NCBI GenBank assembly: GCA_963210315.1 | Contig: OY723289.1 | Span: 1,860,001 to 1,924,000, forward strand | Length of the DNA: 64,000 nucleotides | Reading direction: 5' to 3' | Origin: Rhynchopus euleeides | Lineage: Eukaryota > Euglenozoa > Diplonemea > Diplonemida > Diplonemidae | Shown: positions 1 through 11,107 of the stretch, in pieces | Numbering within the stretch: the stretch's first letter is position 1 | Layout of the letters: each line of letters begins with the position of its first letter | Made by a program: the position numbers and the translations under genes | Notes under the pieces: model-generated | What the model was told of the DNA's origin: nothing | Databases searched by the model: none | What the model saw: only the letters and a program-made list of their open reading frames with translations

Positions 1-362
1 TTGGATGAGGCAAGTTATGATCACATCAACACCAGGCGTTGTGCGCTCGAGCGGGCCGTGTGTTCTGTCGCGTTGGTGTGCGGGGTGGGGGGTGGGGGGT
101 GAGCTGGTTCGCCTTCAACATTTGATACAGCAGTGCGTCTCTAGAATGAACATTGCATGGTGGACAGCAAACGAAGGCTCGGGTGGCGTGCGTTCCTCGC
201 CGCAGGGCAGACATTCTATTTGGGGTAGTAACGAACCTTTTTGAAAATCCTGCCGCTGCATCCTCCTCACGAAACGGCTGTGCCCCGAAGCCCCATGTGA
301 AAACGGGACCCTGAAGGCAACGAAGGCCACGGTTTGTCGAGCAGGAGTGCATATTAGTTATT

Positions 363-489
363 AATTACACGACACTAAAGTAGCCATTTTTTTACTCGAG
401 TTTGGGATTTTTTTGCACGAGTCGCCGAAGGCGACGAGTGCAAAAAAACCCATACGAGAGTACAAAAATGGCTACTGTGGAGTGTAATT
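363..489. repeat. Foldback (hairpin) element with GCCGAAGGC apex
   Basis: The two halves pair over most of their length: an outer arm containing AGTAGCCATTTTT meets AAAAATGGCTACT, and an inner arm ending TCGCC meets GGCGA across a GAA loop. The apex carries CACGAG before and GAGTG after the loop, as does another foldback at 43596-43693. It looks like a short non-autonomous element. No target duplication could be assigned. The rest of 1-1367 has no supportable gene; it includes a C-run at about 1156-1172. Confidence 0.6.
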
Positions 490-1367
490 CGTGATTTTAT
501 CTTACAACACCACAATTTGAGTTACTCCGCCCGGGTCGAGAATACCCCCCAGTCGAAAAAAACAGTGAAAATCACTTTATAGGCAGTAGTGGTAACTAGG
601 TGCTATTTGGCCTGGATGGGGGGTAGTGGGTCCCAGGGTGTGCCTCTGAGTGGAAAATATGTTTCCTGCACCCTGTGAATAAGTTTCCTGCACCCTCTCA
701 AAAAAAATCCCGGAGACGAATTTTTTTTTGTAGCCTCATGCAATGAAGGAGGAAATGGAACACGGAGAAAGCAGGTCATTCGAGTTTACGGCACGCGTAG
801 TGCCGTAATTGCAGAGCCACATCTCACCTCATCACAGGTCGAGGTGTGTGCGTTTCACCACAACCTCTCCCCTCCCCATTCCCCCGTGTTGAGTGACATG
901 TGTCGATAGTGTTCCATTTTACAGTCAAAAAAAGTGGGGGAGGAGTAGAAAAGTAGGGGAGGAGTAGAAAAAAGTGGGGGTGTAGGAGATTAATAGGAGT
1001 AACGAAAATTTTGGTGGAGTAAGATAAATTTGTTTATCCCGCCATCCATCCCCCCCCACCCCCCACCCCCATTCCCCAACTCTAAATCGTGCGCCCGCGT
1101 CGCAGCATCTCACAGCCCCACACCACACACCCCACACCACACACAGGTATCGCCCCCCCCCCCCCCCCCCCCAGCGTACCACACAAGGCTACACCGCGCC
1201 CCCACACACAAGCCCTCTCCCACCACACAGAGGCTTCGTGACTTGGGGCGGGGCGGGTGGGGGGGGTGGGGTGCGTGTGCTTCGGGTTGGGTGGAGCCAA
1301 CACCCCGCCGCCGCCGCCACTACCCCAACCCCGCGCTGCCCACCCCTGTGGTGGTGGTGTTGTTGCG

Positions 1368-4300
1368 ATGCATGTCCCGCAGATGAAGCTGGGGCAGTAT
1401 CTAGCGGGCGGTGTCGTGCTGCTGGTGCTTATCACAGCGGGTATCGGTGTTTCCGTGACATGGTCCAGGATGGCGATCCTGATTGATGACTGCCGTGACA
1501 CAGCAGACGTCGACCTGGAAGTAACATACAACGCCAGCGAGGTGGAGGTGAAGTTCATTGCAGCTCTTCTGATGACGAACATCGTGGGGACGACTGTCTC
1601 CGACCTCAGCTACTTCCTCACAGTCCCGAGCGAGACGCTTTCCGAGGTGCAGCACCTGCTGCAGCGTTTCTCCGCAGACAACCTCACAGATCCCGACTTC
1701 ATCTCATCCTACATCAGACCACAGATGTTGGTCCGCATCAAATCCCTTGGCCTCTACGGCATCCAGGGCGGAACGTATGAGACACTCCCCTTCAGCCCGG
1801 GATATCCCGACGCAAACAGCGATCGCGGTGGTCTGTTTTCCATCTTCCAGGCCGACAAAACGACTGGGTCGGTTGCGAACGTCTCAGAGCCCGTCTATTT
1901 GACAGCCGAGACCCGCAGGGGATCCAACCGGAGCCAGTTCGGAACGCAGCTCCCCTACACCCAGTGGTACCCCTCGTGGGGGTTCGATGACCCGCACAGG
2001 GAGCTGGTGCTGCGCAGGCTGGACGACCGTGGCGCCACGGTGGGGCACGGTACGCCCTGCTTCTGGGACTCCCACCGCAACGACAGCAATCGCGGGGGGA
2101 GGTACGAGCTGAGTGCCGAGCACAGCTCGGAGCAGCTGGGATCTTTCTACTACGCATCGGAGACAGCGGATTTCTCAGACCCCAGCCTCGAAGTGGGGGA
2201 GTGCTTTATGAACGACTCGGACGTTTTCAGCACAGACCACGTCAAGCTCTCACGTCACGCCCTTTTCAACGTCTTCGCGCCTGACGGCGCCCTGTCGCAC
2301 ACCGAGGCCCCCGGGGTGGTGGAGTACACTGCCCCCTACACCTTCCACGGGACGCTGAAGCTTGACGTGTTTGCCAGCATCGTGCTGCCAGACATCGTGG
2401 GCAGGGCCCCCAACCAGGAGGGGCGGTTGGGAGTCATGTCCCTAACCATCGAGGCGTCGCGCCTGTCCCTCACCCTGGGGATGCGGAGCCTGCCGCGGAG
2501 CTCTGTGTATTACATCGTGGACCAGAGCGCGACGGAGGGGGTGTGGCAGCGGGACCCGGTGCTGATCGCGTCGAACCTCTTCCCAGCACTCCGCACGGAG
2601 TCTGTCAGCGTGGAGGCGGTGGACAGGGTCACGGGTGCGAAGCGCGTCTTCTCGCGGCAGAAAGCCTCCCTAGTGCCTATCGTCAACCACACCGTGGCGG
2701 TGGGGGAGGACTTCATCATGGGCCATGATGACCCCGACACCCCCTCCCCACCTGCGGCTGCCGTGGGCGGGGCACCCCCTTCCGGACAGCCCACCCAGCA
2801 GCTCTCCATCCTGGCGCGCCACGCCAGGCACGTCATGGCCCTCCCATCTGGGTACGAATCCCTTGTGGCAGCGGATGATGCACACGGCGGGGATGCGCAC
2901 AGCCACGCCCGGTCTGCGCAGGCACAGGCGGAGGCAGAGGAGGCGCCGCAGCAGGGCGCCAGCAGTGAGACCCTCCCCTTCAAGGAGTGGACCGACCACC
3001 ACGAGGGGGGGGTCGAGGAGCACGAATTTTGGACCGCGACAAAGAAGTTTCAGAAAGGGGCGCACTTCGCGTGGTTTGTCACCCTGATGGTTCCCCGCGC
3101 GTCGCTCATGAATAAGGTTGATGTGTCGCGCGTCGCGGTGCAGAAGCACCAGGCTGACAGCCGGAGCGATTCTGACGACCGGCGTGTGAAGAGCATGGTG
3201 TTTGTGCTAGGTCTCCTGCTGGGAATATCGTTCCTCCTTGTAGGCCTCGCGGTTTACCTCGTCGGGAGGGTAGTGGAACCGATCCTCCTGCTGGCAGTCG
3301 ACATGGAGTACGTCTCGCGGATGCAGGTGGAGGAGGCGCGGCAGGACTTCCCCCCATCCGCCATCACGGAGATCGGAATCATGCAGCACGCCTTCGCGCA
3401 GGTTGTGAGCAACCTGCAGGAGTTCAAGCAGTACATCCCGCAGAGCCTGATCCTCAGTGATGTCGAGGATATCACAGGCACCGGCACCAACACCGGGAGG
3501 GGTCCGCCGAATGGGTCGCTCTCCACCTCGGATAAGCTGGACTTCTCCAGGGTGGACGCGCGCTACGGCAGCACCGGTGTGCCCAACTTTCTGGGGAGCG
3601 GGGGTGGTGGCGGCGGCGGCGTCGGGTTCGGCTCCGGAGGAGGGGGCGGCGCCCGCGGGCTGGCCAAATCCGGGTCGTCGGGATCCCTCCGCAACTCGCT
3701 GAGCAACTCGCAGGCCCGGTCGCCGCTCTCGCCGCTGTCCCCCCTGGGGAGTGCCCTGCAGAGTGGCAGCCTCGGGGCGGTGCCGATGCCAAATATCTCA
3801 TCCGCCAGCGGGGGTGCTTCGGGCGGGGTGGGTCCCGCCATCGCGATACCCCCAGCGGTGAACATGTCCTCCGGGCCCAGCGCGGGGAGGGCCGGGGAGC
3901 TGAAGGCGAAGGCGATATCCGTGATATGGTTTAACGTGAAGGGGTGGCACAGCTTCGCGCTGGCGACGAGCAACGCGCCTGTCACGCAGACCCACTCGGA
4001 GATCATGGCGTGCCTGGTGCAGGCGATACAGAACAGCGGGGGTGTGCAGGATGTCTTCTCGGGGGACCGCCTGATGGGGACCTTTAACGCCTTCAGCCCC
4101 AACGTGCAGCACCGGGTGAAGTGTGTCACCGCAGGCGCTGCAGCGCGGACCTCCTTCTCGCAGATCCGCGTGGCGCCGGACTGCCCCCCGCTGGGGCTCA
4201 CCTTCGGATGTGGGTCGGGCGATGCGCTCATCGGGCACATGGGGTGTCTGGGGATGAAGCGTGTCACCGTCACCTCCGCCGTGGTGGGGTGGGTGTTTGC

Positions 4301-4688
4301 GCTGGAGCGGTATACCCGTTTTGAGAACCTCTCGGGCTGTGTCGACATGTTTGCGGCGCAGAGCATCGTCGGGGTGTTCGACGTGCGCTTCGTGGGGCAG
4401 GTGCTCTACCCGAAGCGCATGGAGGAGGGCCCCATCCGGATCTACGAGTTTGAGGAGCGGCCAGCCGCCGAGGCTGTTGAGTGGATGTACGCCGTCAACC
4501 AAGACCTCTCCACGACACACAAGGAGTGGAACACTGCCTGGGAGCGCATCATCCACGGCGAGTGGGATGACGCTTCCCGTGCCTTCCTGAAGGTGACCCC
4601 GAACCTGGTGACGGACAAGCAGTATCAGACACTGCGGGAGGTGGTTGAGCAGCGGTCTTACACGCCCCCGACGATTCCCTACCACTGA
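1368..4688 (+). CDS. Receptor-like protein with C-terminal nucleotide-cyclase-like domain
   Basis: A 1106-residue protein. A hydrophobic segment at about residues 10-31 is followed by a ~570-residue, probably extracytoplasmic, region, a second membrane segment near 610-637 (GLLLGISFLLVGLAVYLVG), a Gly/Ser/Pro-rich linker with poly-Gly, and a class III nucleotide-cyclase-like domain at about 848-1030. The domain keeps the GDRLMGTF motif, with the second metal-binding Asp, and a Gly-rich stretch followed by an ALERY segment that fits the family's VNxAxRLE region. The first metal-binding Asp appears to be Asn (IWFNVKGW), so catalysis alone is doubtful; it may sense or form heterodimers. ATG 1368 was chosen because the upstream frame is G/C low complexity; ATG 1383 is an alternative. 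A long pyrimidine tract with AG lies at about 1143-1174, consistent with trans-splicing. No intron is seen. Confidence 0.8.
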   Translation: MHVPQMKLGQYLAGGVVLLVLITAGIGVSVTWSRMAILIDDCRDTADVDLEVTYNASEVEVKFIAALLMTNIVGTTVSDLSYFLTVPSETLSEVQHLLQRFSADNLTDPDFISSYIRPQMLVRIKSLGLYGIQGGTYETLPFSPGYPDANSDRGGLFSIFQADKTTGSVANVSEPVYLTAETRRGSNRSQFGTQLPYTQWYPSWGFDDPHRELVLRRLDDRGATVGHGTPCFWDSHRNDSNRGGRYELSAEHSSEQLGSFYYASETADFSDPSLEVGECFMNDSDVFSTDHVKLSRHALFNVFAPDGALSHTEAPGVVEYTAPYTFHGTLKLDVFASIVLPDIVGRAPNQEGRLGVMSLTIEASRLSLTLGMRSLPRSSVYYIVDQSATEGVWQRDPVLIASNLFPALRTESVSVEAVDRVTGAKRVFSRQKASLVPIVNHTVAVGEDFIMGHDDPDTPSPPAAAVGGAPPSGQPTQQLSILARHARHVMALPSGYESLVAADDAHGGDAHSHARSAQAQAEAEEAPQQGASSETLPFKEWTDHHEGGVEEHEFWTATKKFQKGAHFAWFVTLMVPRASLMNKVDVSRVAVQKHQADSRSDSDDRRVKSMVFVLGLLLGISFLLVGLAVYLVGRVVEPILLLAVDMEYVSRMQVEEARQDFPPSAITEIGIMQHAFAQVVSNLQEFKQYIPQSLILSDVEDITGTGTNTGRGPPNGSLSTSDKLDFSRVDARYGSTGVPNFLGSGGGGGGGVGFGSGGGGGARGLAKSGSSGSLRNSLSNSQARSPLSPLSPLGSALQSGSLGAVPMPNISSASGGASGGVGPAIAIPPAVNMSSGPSAGRAGELKAKAISVIWFNVKGWHSFALATSNAPVTQTHSEIMACLVQAIQNSGGVQDVFSGDRLMGTFNAFSPNVQHRVKCVTAGAAARTSFSQIRVAPDCPPLGLTFGCGSGDALIGHMGCLGMKRVTVTSAVVGWVFALERYTRFENLSGCVDMFAAQSIVGVFDVRFVGQVLYPKRMEEGPIRIYEFEERPAAEAVEWMYAVNQDLSTTHKEWNTAWERIIHGEWDDASRAFLKVTPNLVTDKQYQTLREVVEQRSYTPPTIPYH

Positions 4689-5659
4689 GAGGCACGGCCC
4701 TGTGTGGAGAGAGGGGGGAGGGGGTGTGTTGTGGCATCACCTGAGAGAGCTCGATTGGTGGTGCAAAAGCAAAAAAGGTGCAAAAAAAAAGGGGGTGAAA
4801 CAGCGTGTTTGTGTTGGTTGTCTGCACTCTCGGGTAGATGTGTGGTGTCGTGATCATCGGGTACAAGCGATGTGTGACCAAACCGTGTTGGAATCCACAA
4901 GGTGTTCCATTAGAACTGCTGTGTATGAGCGTGAGTTCGTGAGGTATTTTTTTCTCTTCCAACAAGGTACTTGTCAGGCGGAAATGCAGCGATAGGGGAA
5001 GTGCTAGGTGCTTGCCGTCACACACAGTCTTATGCGCCTGCCAATCACACACCAACACTTCCGCAGGCAAAATTTTCTGTGTGTGTCGTGCGATCAACGA
5101 AAAACTTGTTCTCGTTTACCTTTCGTATTTCTTCACGAATGATCCTGCACGACTCCAGCTATATTTTCCCCCGTCCCCTCATTTTGTGCAACTGCGCCCC
5201 CTCGGTGCAGTGATTTTTTTCCTCCCTCGCATATTCTTCGATTTGCGTATGTTTATGTATTTTTTGCTCTGACCTATCGCAGGGCGGAGAGCAGATTATG
5301 CAGAACACAAAGACTGTTGGCAACGCACGTATGGACACGACATACGCGCAGAGCAAAGTGTTATTTACTGCGCACATTCTTAGGACCACCGCACCCCTGC
5401 TCTGCTGATCGGGCAAGGGGTACCCCACCCCGGCAAAGCTCACCGCTACAGCTCCCACCCGCCCCCCCCGCGCCAATCGGGGAGCCGGATCGCGGGGGGG
5501 AGGGGAGCTGGTTGTGGTTTGTGGCAGCTGCGCCTTTCAGCCCCCCCCCCCCCCCCCCCCCCAGATGCATCACCCACCAGGACGGCTCCGGCGGACGCTG
5601 TAGGGAGTTGCCTTTTGGGGCGCACAGCACAGCAAACCCTATCTTTTTTTAAAATGGCG
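4689..5659. other. Intergenic, no gene seen
   Basis: The 3' flank of the cyclase-like gene. It holds T-rich and C-rich runs, including a C-run near 5541-5562, and no frame with recognisable protein character. Confidence 0.6.
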
Positions 5660-6822
5660 GTGTCAGCCAGGGGCTTAGCTTGGATTTTGGGGTTGGGGCC
5701 GAAACTCGGTCAGACTCGGTCACAGTACACACAGTTGAGTTGCCCCCCACCACCCCGTTCACCCAGAATTCGACGTTGCTGCCTTCCCGGGTCCCCCCCT
5801 TCTAGAACACCAGCTCAGCAACCAGGTCTGCAACCTGAGTTTGCTTTGTTGCCTTTGTAGGTGCTGCATTGGCAGTTCCCCGCCAGTGGCGGGTGCAGTC
5901 CCGGCAGCGCAAATAGTCCTGAAGTGGGCCGACAAAGAGCCTTCTTGGTGATCCCGTGAACTTTTCTACCTCGCAAGAGTGGCTACGGAGATACTCTGTG
6001 AATCTTCGCGACATTCCACTCCCGCAAAGAGTACATTTGCAAGGCTTTTGCTGCTCAGTTGGCGAAGCCTGGTGGAGACAAAGCGGGGCTTGGAAACAAG
6101 CATTCAACAGAAGCAGTGCCCAGCACTGCCGTTGTCGATGCAACATTTCTCCTGTAGATGCGGACAGTCACGGGAGGTGAAGATTGCAGCGAATACGCAG
6201 CTGCAGAGATGGGACCCTATCTCATCAAGGGTCACTTCTGGGCGCTTGTTCATGGCAGAGCAGGGCGTGCGAGGTCAAAGCATTCCTGATTAGATGCAAG
6301 CTGGAGTAGCTTGCACGTGAGAGCGAGGTTTCCCGAGGTAAACCGCCGAATAACCTCCTGCAAGCCCAACCTCCGAAACTCGGAACAGACACCCGGGCTC
6401 CTGCAGAAGGGCAGTCTTGTGCGCCTGTGCCCACTTCAGTGGGTGTGCTGCTGGGGCATTGAAGTCCGGGCAAGGGTACGCGCCAGTGATCCCCGGGAGA
6501 GGTGCCAGGCAATGGTCAGCGATGTGGCCCAGAGCCTCCTGCACCTGCGTGCCCACCATGTTGCCGGGAGACGGAATTCGAGACTGCTGACGTTATTCGC
6601 GGGCTAGCGACGAATCCGGGACAGAAGGAGAATGGGGTGTTCGCGTTCCGCTCGCACGCGTGCTTCACCTCCTGTGCTGCTGCACCCCATAAAAAATCCG
6701 ATTTTTTCGCGGAAATTTTTACCTTTTTTTTTTTTTGGGCTGACCGAGGTTTTTTCCGGGGTTGGCTGAAACTCGGTCAGCTGACCGAGTTTCCCCCCCC
6801 AAGCTAAGCCTCTGGTGTCAGC
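5660..6822 (-). mobile_element. hAT DNA transposon, internally deleted copy
   Basis: Terminal inverted repeats CAGGGGCTTAGCTTGG (from 5668) and CCAAGCTAAGCCTCTG (to 6814) are flanked by an exact 8-bp duplication GTGTCAGC (5660-5667 and 6815-6822), diagnostic of hAT. Subterminal CTCGGTCA motifs recur at both ends and may be transposase-binding sites. The inside is related to the longer copy at 41944-43527 but lacks nearly all of the helicase part, and the hAT-derived minus-strand frame is broken. Non-autonomous as it stands. Confidence 0.9.
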
Positions 6823-6971
6823 GCAGGGCACACGATAAGGAAGAATGAAATCACGGTAGCTCCCGCACTTTCATTACCTCTTCTCTCTCCCCCCCACTTT
6901 GGGTTTTGGTTGACGTGTTGACAGTTCCACACACACACGCTCGCTGGTGGGGCAATGAAAGCAAAGAGACG

Positions 6972-7070
6972 GGGGGCCTTCGCTACCAGATGTGACTGAG
7001 TGAGAAAAAGTGAGCATCAGCCCATTTCCCCTCACTGACTGACGAGCTGTGACTGGTAGCGAGGGCCCCC
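6972..7070. mobile_element. MITE, family 2 (GGGGGCC..TCGCTACC termini)
   Basis: A 99-bp element with inverted ends GGGGGCCTTCGCTACCAG and CTGGTAGCGAGGGCCCCC. A second member lies at 18309-18417, where a 3-bp TGG duplication is visible. No duplication is clear here. The surrounding 6823-7807 has no gene. Confidence 0.7.
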
Positions 7071-7807
7071 AAGCAAAGGCAAAACAATAATCTCGAAATG
7101 CAGCAAAGTAAGCAGCCCTCAGTCGGCATCTCGGCCTCGGAAGATGCATGCGTCACGTTGAATGCAGTTTGACACAAATCGAACCGGCGTTTTTCTCTCT
7201 CCCTACCCCCTCACACACCTCACACACACGCACCGACCAATTTCACACAAAATACATTTCGCGATGGGTTCGGCGCACAAACAACAGCCTTATCCTTTTT
7301 GTTGCAAGCCAGCACACAGAGGCCTCTCAGGATCCCCCCAATTCTATTATCCGAGGCTGACATAAAAAAAATCATGTTATTTCGCATCCCTTTTTTGAAA
7401 AAAAAATACAAATCAATTCGGGACCCTGCTCTTCCACAAGAAGCGTGTGCATCCAATAATGTTCCGCACAACTTTCGCGGGGAAGGCGTTCAGTCGGCTC
7501 TGTGAAACGTGCTCTGCACACCTCTTCGTCAGGCGGGGCGGAGGGGGTGGTGTTGAAAACAGGTGTAGAAAGCGCCCAGCTCTCCCGCGCCCACCCCGTC
7601 AGGACGGGGTGTGTTGCAGCACGGCTATCGGGGTCCTTCGCTCTGTGTCGGTCGTCCCATGGCCCCCGGTCCCTGCCCCCGTATTCATAGGTTACTCTTT
7701 TGGAAAATTAGTTCAAAAAAATACTCTGGCTCACATCGTCAGCTGTGGTGTTTGTTCTTTGTGTGAGCTGCAGGGTTTGCAGTATTCTATTCGAATATGC
7801 CAGGTGT

Positions 7808-8747
7808 TGTATTCAGAGCATTTTATAGGGGGTCTAAAGTGAGGCCAATCCTCACATTTAAGGGGAAAAAAAATATTTCCGGGAAAAAATCCGGCGGGGT
7901 GGAAAACTGGTGGCGGCTGGGCAGCCTCGCAGATGAGAGTGGGCTCATGCTCACAGACTGCGAGCAACTTACCCGACCGTTTTTCTGTCCAGTTTCTTTG
8001 TCAAACCCCGAGAAAACGCAGGCCGCGAAGGGACGGACGTTCACTACCGTGGCCTCCGGCGGCTGGGGGGCTCCGCCCCCCAGACCCCCCTGTGCCGTAC
8101 GCCTGTCTTTAGTCACCCCAAACCCTTTGGGGTGACATCAGGGAATGGAATACAGACCACCCTCGGGAGGCAGGATCGTATGCCAGAGGAACAGATGCTC
8201 ACTACCGTGGCCTCCGGCGGCTGGGGGGCTTCGCCCCCCAGACCCCCCTGTGCTGTATACCTATACCCAAACCCTTTGAGGTTACATCAGGGAATAGACT
8301 GCAGGCCACCCTCAGTAGCCTCAGGAGGACGCAGCAGCTCATGCAGAATCTGTACACGCAAGGAACAGCCCGGAACGCCCGGAAGAAGCAGATGTTCACT
8401 ACCGTGGCCTCCGGCGGCTGGGGGGCTCCGCCCCCCAGACCCCCCTGTGGCATGTGCCTGTATTGTATCCAAGTCCTTGCGCGCCCGGGTCTGCGGAAAT
8501 CGGCCCCGAAATCTATTTTTTGGACTAACCTCCGGCACCCGAGGCTGGACCCGATCACTGATCCCTGAGCGAGGAACCGGGAGGTGACCCATTCATCACA
8601 AGTCTCGCTTGCCGGGGGTCCGTCAAAAAATCGGGGGACGCCTCACATTTAAGCCCAAATGAGCGTAGATTTCGCCCCTATAAAATGCCCTGGTTGTATT
8701 CAGAGCATTTTATAGGGGGTCTAAAGTGAGGCCAATCCTCACATTTA
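7808..8747 (+). repeat. Hairpin-module repeat block (family A), copy 1
   Basis: Three modules of about 52 bp (8043-8094, 8201-8252, 8399-8450) read ACTACCGTGGCCTCCGGCGG and then a perfect GC hairpin of the form GGGGGGCTCCGCCCCCC. They are separated by 105-146 bp of related sequence. The block is bracketed by an identical ~54-bp direct repeat (7809-7862 and 8694-8747) that contains GTGAGG-CCAAT-CCTCAC, and a 14-bp-stem hairpin (CCCCTATAAAATGC / GCATTTTATAGGGG) lies at its right end. Paralogous to 14010-14884. No credible protein. Confidence 0.8.
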
Positions 8748-9299
8748 ACCCTTACAGCCCGGTGGGGGGGCGACTTAATTCACCAAAATCCGGGATTTTG
8801 GCCACCTTCCCCAGTAAGGATTTTTCTACTCCACCAAAATCAGAATTTCTTTTTATGGTGAACTGCGTTGTTTCAGAACGATCCGAGAATCAACTTTTTT
8901 TTGAGAAAAAAAATATTTTTTTTTCACGGCAGGCCACTCACAATGACCACCCAAAATATTTTTTGCCGGTTTGGGACCCAACCACACGGTGGACTCCAGC
9001 GGCCCTAGCGGGAGTCTGGGAGCGGGAGTCTGAGCGGGTGTCAAAGACTCCCGCTAGCGGGAGTCTATACTCCCGCTAGGGGGAGTCTGACTCCCCCTAG
9101 CGGGAGTCTTTTCACCTATTTTCATCCATTTTTCCCATGATATAGTTACAGTCTACTGGCGTGGGGGGTAAAATCATGGTGGAAGAGGGATGGGGAGGGG
9201 CTTGTTTTGCTTCTGTCAGTTTCCCCGGACTCTGGACTACCTACCTATCCTCCTGGTAGCGGCTACACCTGCGGAGGTGAGCGGTTAGAATTTGAGGTG

Positions 9300-10169
9300 T
9301 CAAAGTGCGGCCATCGCCTGTCGTAGTTGTGTTACACCTTGGGCAAGACAAGCCATCCTGCAGGCCTCATCTTCTTCGTCAGAACTGTCATCCCCCTCCT
9401 GCTGTGCGCGTTGGTCAAGCGTGCTCAAAGTCGCCTCGGATGACACGAATGGTGTGAAAGTCGCCCCCAGCGGGATTGGCATTTTGCACAAGCAGAGCGA
9501 TAATTTGCGGTGTCCTTCGGGGAACCGGAACAGGAAGTAGGGCGCGCTGATGCGTTCAACGAAGTCCTGTGTGTTGCAGTGCACAAACCCCTTCTGCAGC
9601 TGTGTCAACTGTGTGCAAAGAACATACACAGCCAATCTATGAGCGTGTCGGGTGTGCAGACACGGACACAGGATGACTTCTCTATACCCGAGGATCCCGT
9701 CCTGCGACAGGTGCGCAACCTTCCAAGGCATGCCCGATGCGCGCCGCTTCTCTTCTGCCATCGCAAGATCTCTCTCGTAAGTTGCGGAGCTGGCGATTGT
9801 AACGGCATCTTTCTTGCGATGTCCGTTCTCTGCTTCTTCAAATTCGTCGTTGTTCTGCAGAGGCACTGCATCTTCTGGAGCCCACCAATGATGGAGACTG
9901 TGTACGTAGGCATTGCGCGTTGATCCCTTTTCGGCATGCTCCATCAACCAGTGAAATATATGCCCTGAGATCCGAGCACGCAAGAAGGGAATCCGGGCTG
10001 ACTCATCCTTGCATCCCCAGAAGTGCCAGGGGATGTCTGCATACCGGAAATGCATGAGGTCTGCAAGGGAGACAAAGAGGTAGCGGAACAAGCCCTTGTA
10101 GGTGTGTCCTGTGACAGGCAAGCACGACCTTCCGGAACTGAGCACCTGTCCCATTCTCAAGGTGACCAA
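9300..10169 (-). CDS. Unknown ORF of the long-TIR element
   Basis: An open frame of 289 codons whose first codons lie in the nested insertion at 10158-10557, so the original 5' part of the gene has been displaced. The protein has no domain I recognise. It contains an acidic patch (DDSSDEEDE) near the C-terminus and scattered Cys/His. A further minus-strand open stretch on the far side of the insertion (10573-10842) is likely from the same element. Possibly a transposase or accessory protein; this is a guess from context only. Confidence 0.4.
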   Translation of the reverse strand: MVTLRMGQVLSSGRSCLPVTGHTYKGLFRYLFVSLADLMHFRYADIPWHFWGCKDESARIPFLRARISGHIFHWLMEHAEKGSTRNAYVHSLHHWWAPEDAVPLQNNDEFEEAENGHRKKDAVTIASSATYERDLAMAEEKRRASGMPWKVAHLSQDGILGYREVILCPCLHTRHAHRLAVYVLCTQLTQLQKGFVHCNTQDFVERISAPYFLFRFPEGHRKLSLCLCKMPIPLGATFTPFVSSEATLSTLDQRAQQEGDDSSDEEDEACRMACLAQGVTQLRQAMAAL

Positions 10170-10557
10170 CGCTACTAGTCGGCCGACAGGCCGACAGCTG
10201 TCGGGTCAGTCGGTCGGCCCGATTTTTGCCTGTCGGTCGGTCGGTCGGCCTCTCGGGCCACCTCACAAACCGACATTTTTTCGGCCCGAACCGCCCAGAA
10301 ACCCACGGAATGGCGGTGCATCGGCTGCATCTCGCGATTTTTCACCGGCAGGTGGGTTTGGGTCGAATTCTGCCCACCCGAAAAAACCACCCCCAATTTT
10401 CTGAAAAATCTCTATGTCTCGAAAATTTTTCCCCGTGGCAAAAAAAAAAAAGTGTCACCAAATCGGCAAAAAAAAATTTCGGATTTTTTTTTTGCTGTCG
10501 GCCGACCGACCGACTGGCCGACCGACAGGCCGACAGCTGTAGGGTTGGTCACCTTGG
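10158..10557. mobile_element. Nested ~400-bp TIR element rich in CGGTCGGC
   Basis: The ends CAAGGTGACCAAC and GTTGGTCACCTTG are exact inverse complements. Just inside each are dense clusters of GGCCGAC/GTCGGTCGG motifs (about 10177-10250 and 10495-10537). CATTCT occurs immediately left of the element and again just beyond its right end, consistent with a 6-bp target duplication. The interior is A/T-rich and non-coding. Confidence 0.7.
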
Positions 10558-11107
10558 CATTCTGCGACACATTCAGTGCAAGGTTTGTACAGGTCTTGTC
10601 GAATATTTTTTTGTTGTCTCATCCAGTACCCTGATCAGCCGCATGGCGAGCCCCTTGCAGTCATGGAGTGCTGGGGTGACGTAGCGGGCATTGGGAAGCA
10701 CACCTGCCAAGAGGGAGGGGTAGCCAGCCTCTTTTATCTCAGAGAGAGTCAGGTGCGGGTATCGATGCACCTGTTGATACCAGCGTTCTTCTGGGATGTC
10801 GCACAGTGAGCATCGGTGCCCTCGCCCCCCGCATCGCCTCATTGTTGCCCACTGCTGATCTATACTCCCGCTAGCGGGAGTTGGACTCCCCCTAGTTGAG
10901 ACTCCCGAAAAGGGTTAAACCCGGTAGTGGTACCCTACCCCCGCTGGAGTCCACCGTGCAAGGCCGGATCAGCCCACGGGTGGGTTTGAGGAAGAAATCT
11001 GGGGGGGCAAATTTTGCTGCGACTTCCGGTTTCACCCGGCCGAACTCCAGCATCTATCCAGACCCACGGTGCCAAGCCGTTCGCCCGTGTCGCGATCATT
11101 CGCGGCT

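Noticed and set aside
9300-10842. Known transposase family for the minus-strand ORFs of the long-TIR element
   Set aside because: No DDE, RNase-H-like or zinc-finger signature could be placed, so left as unknown.
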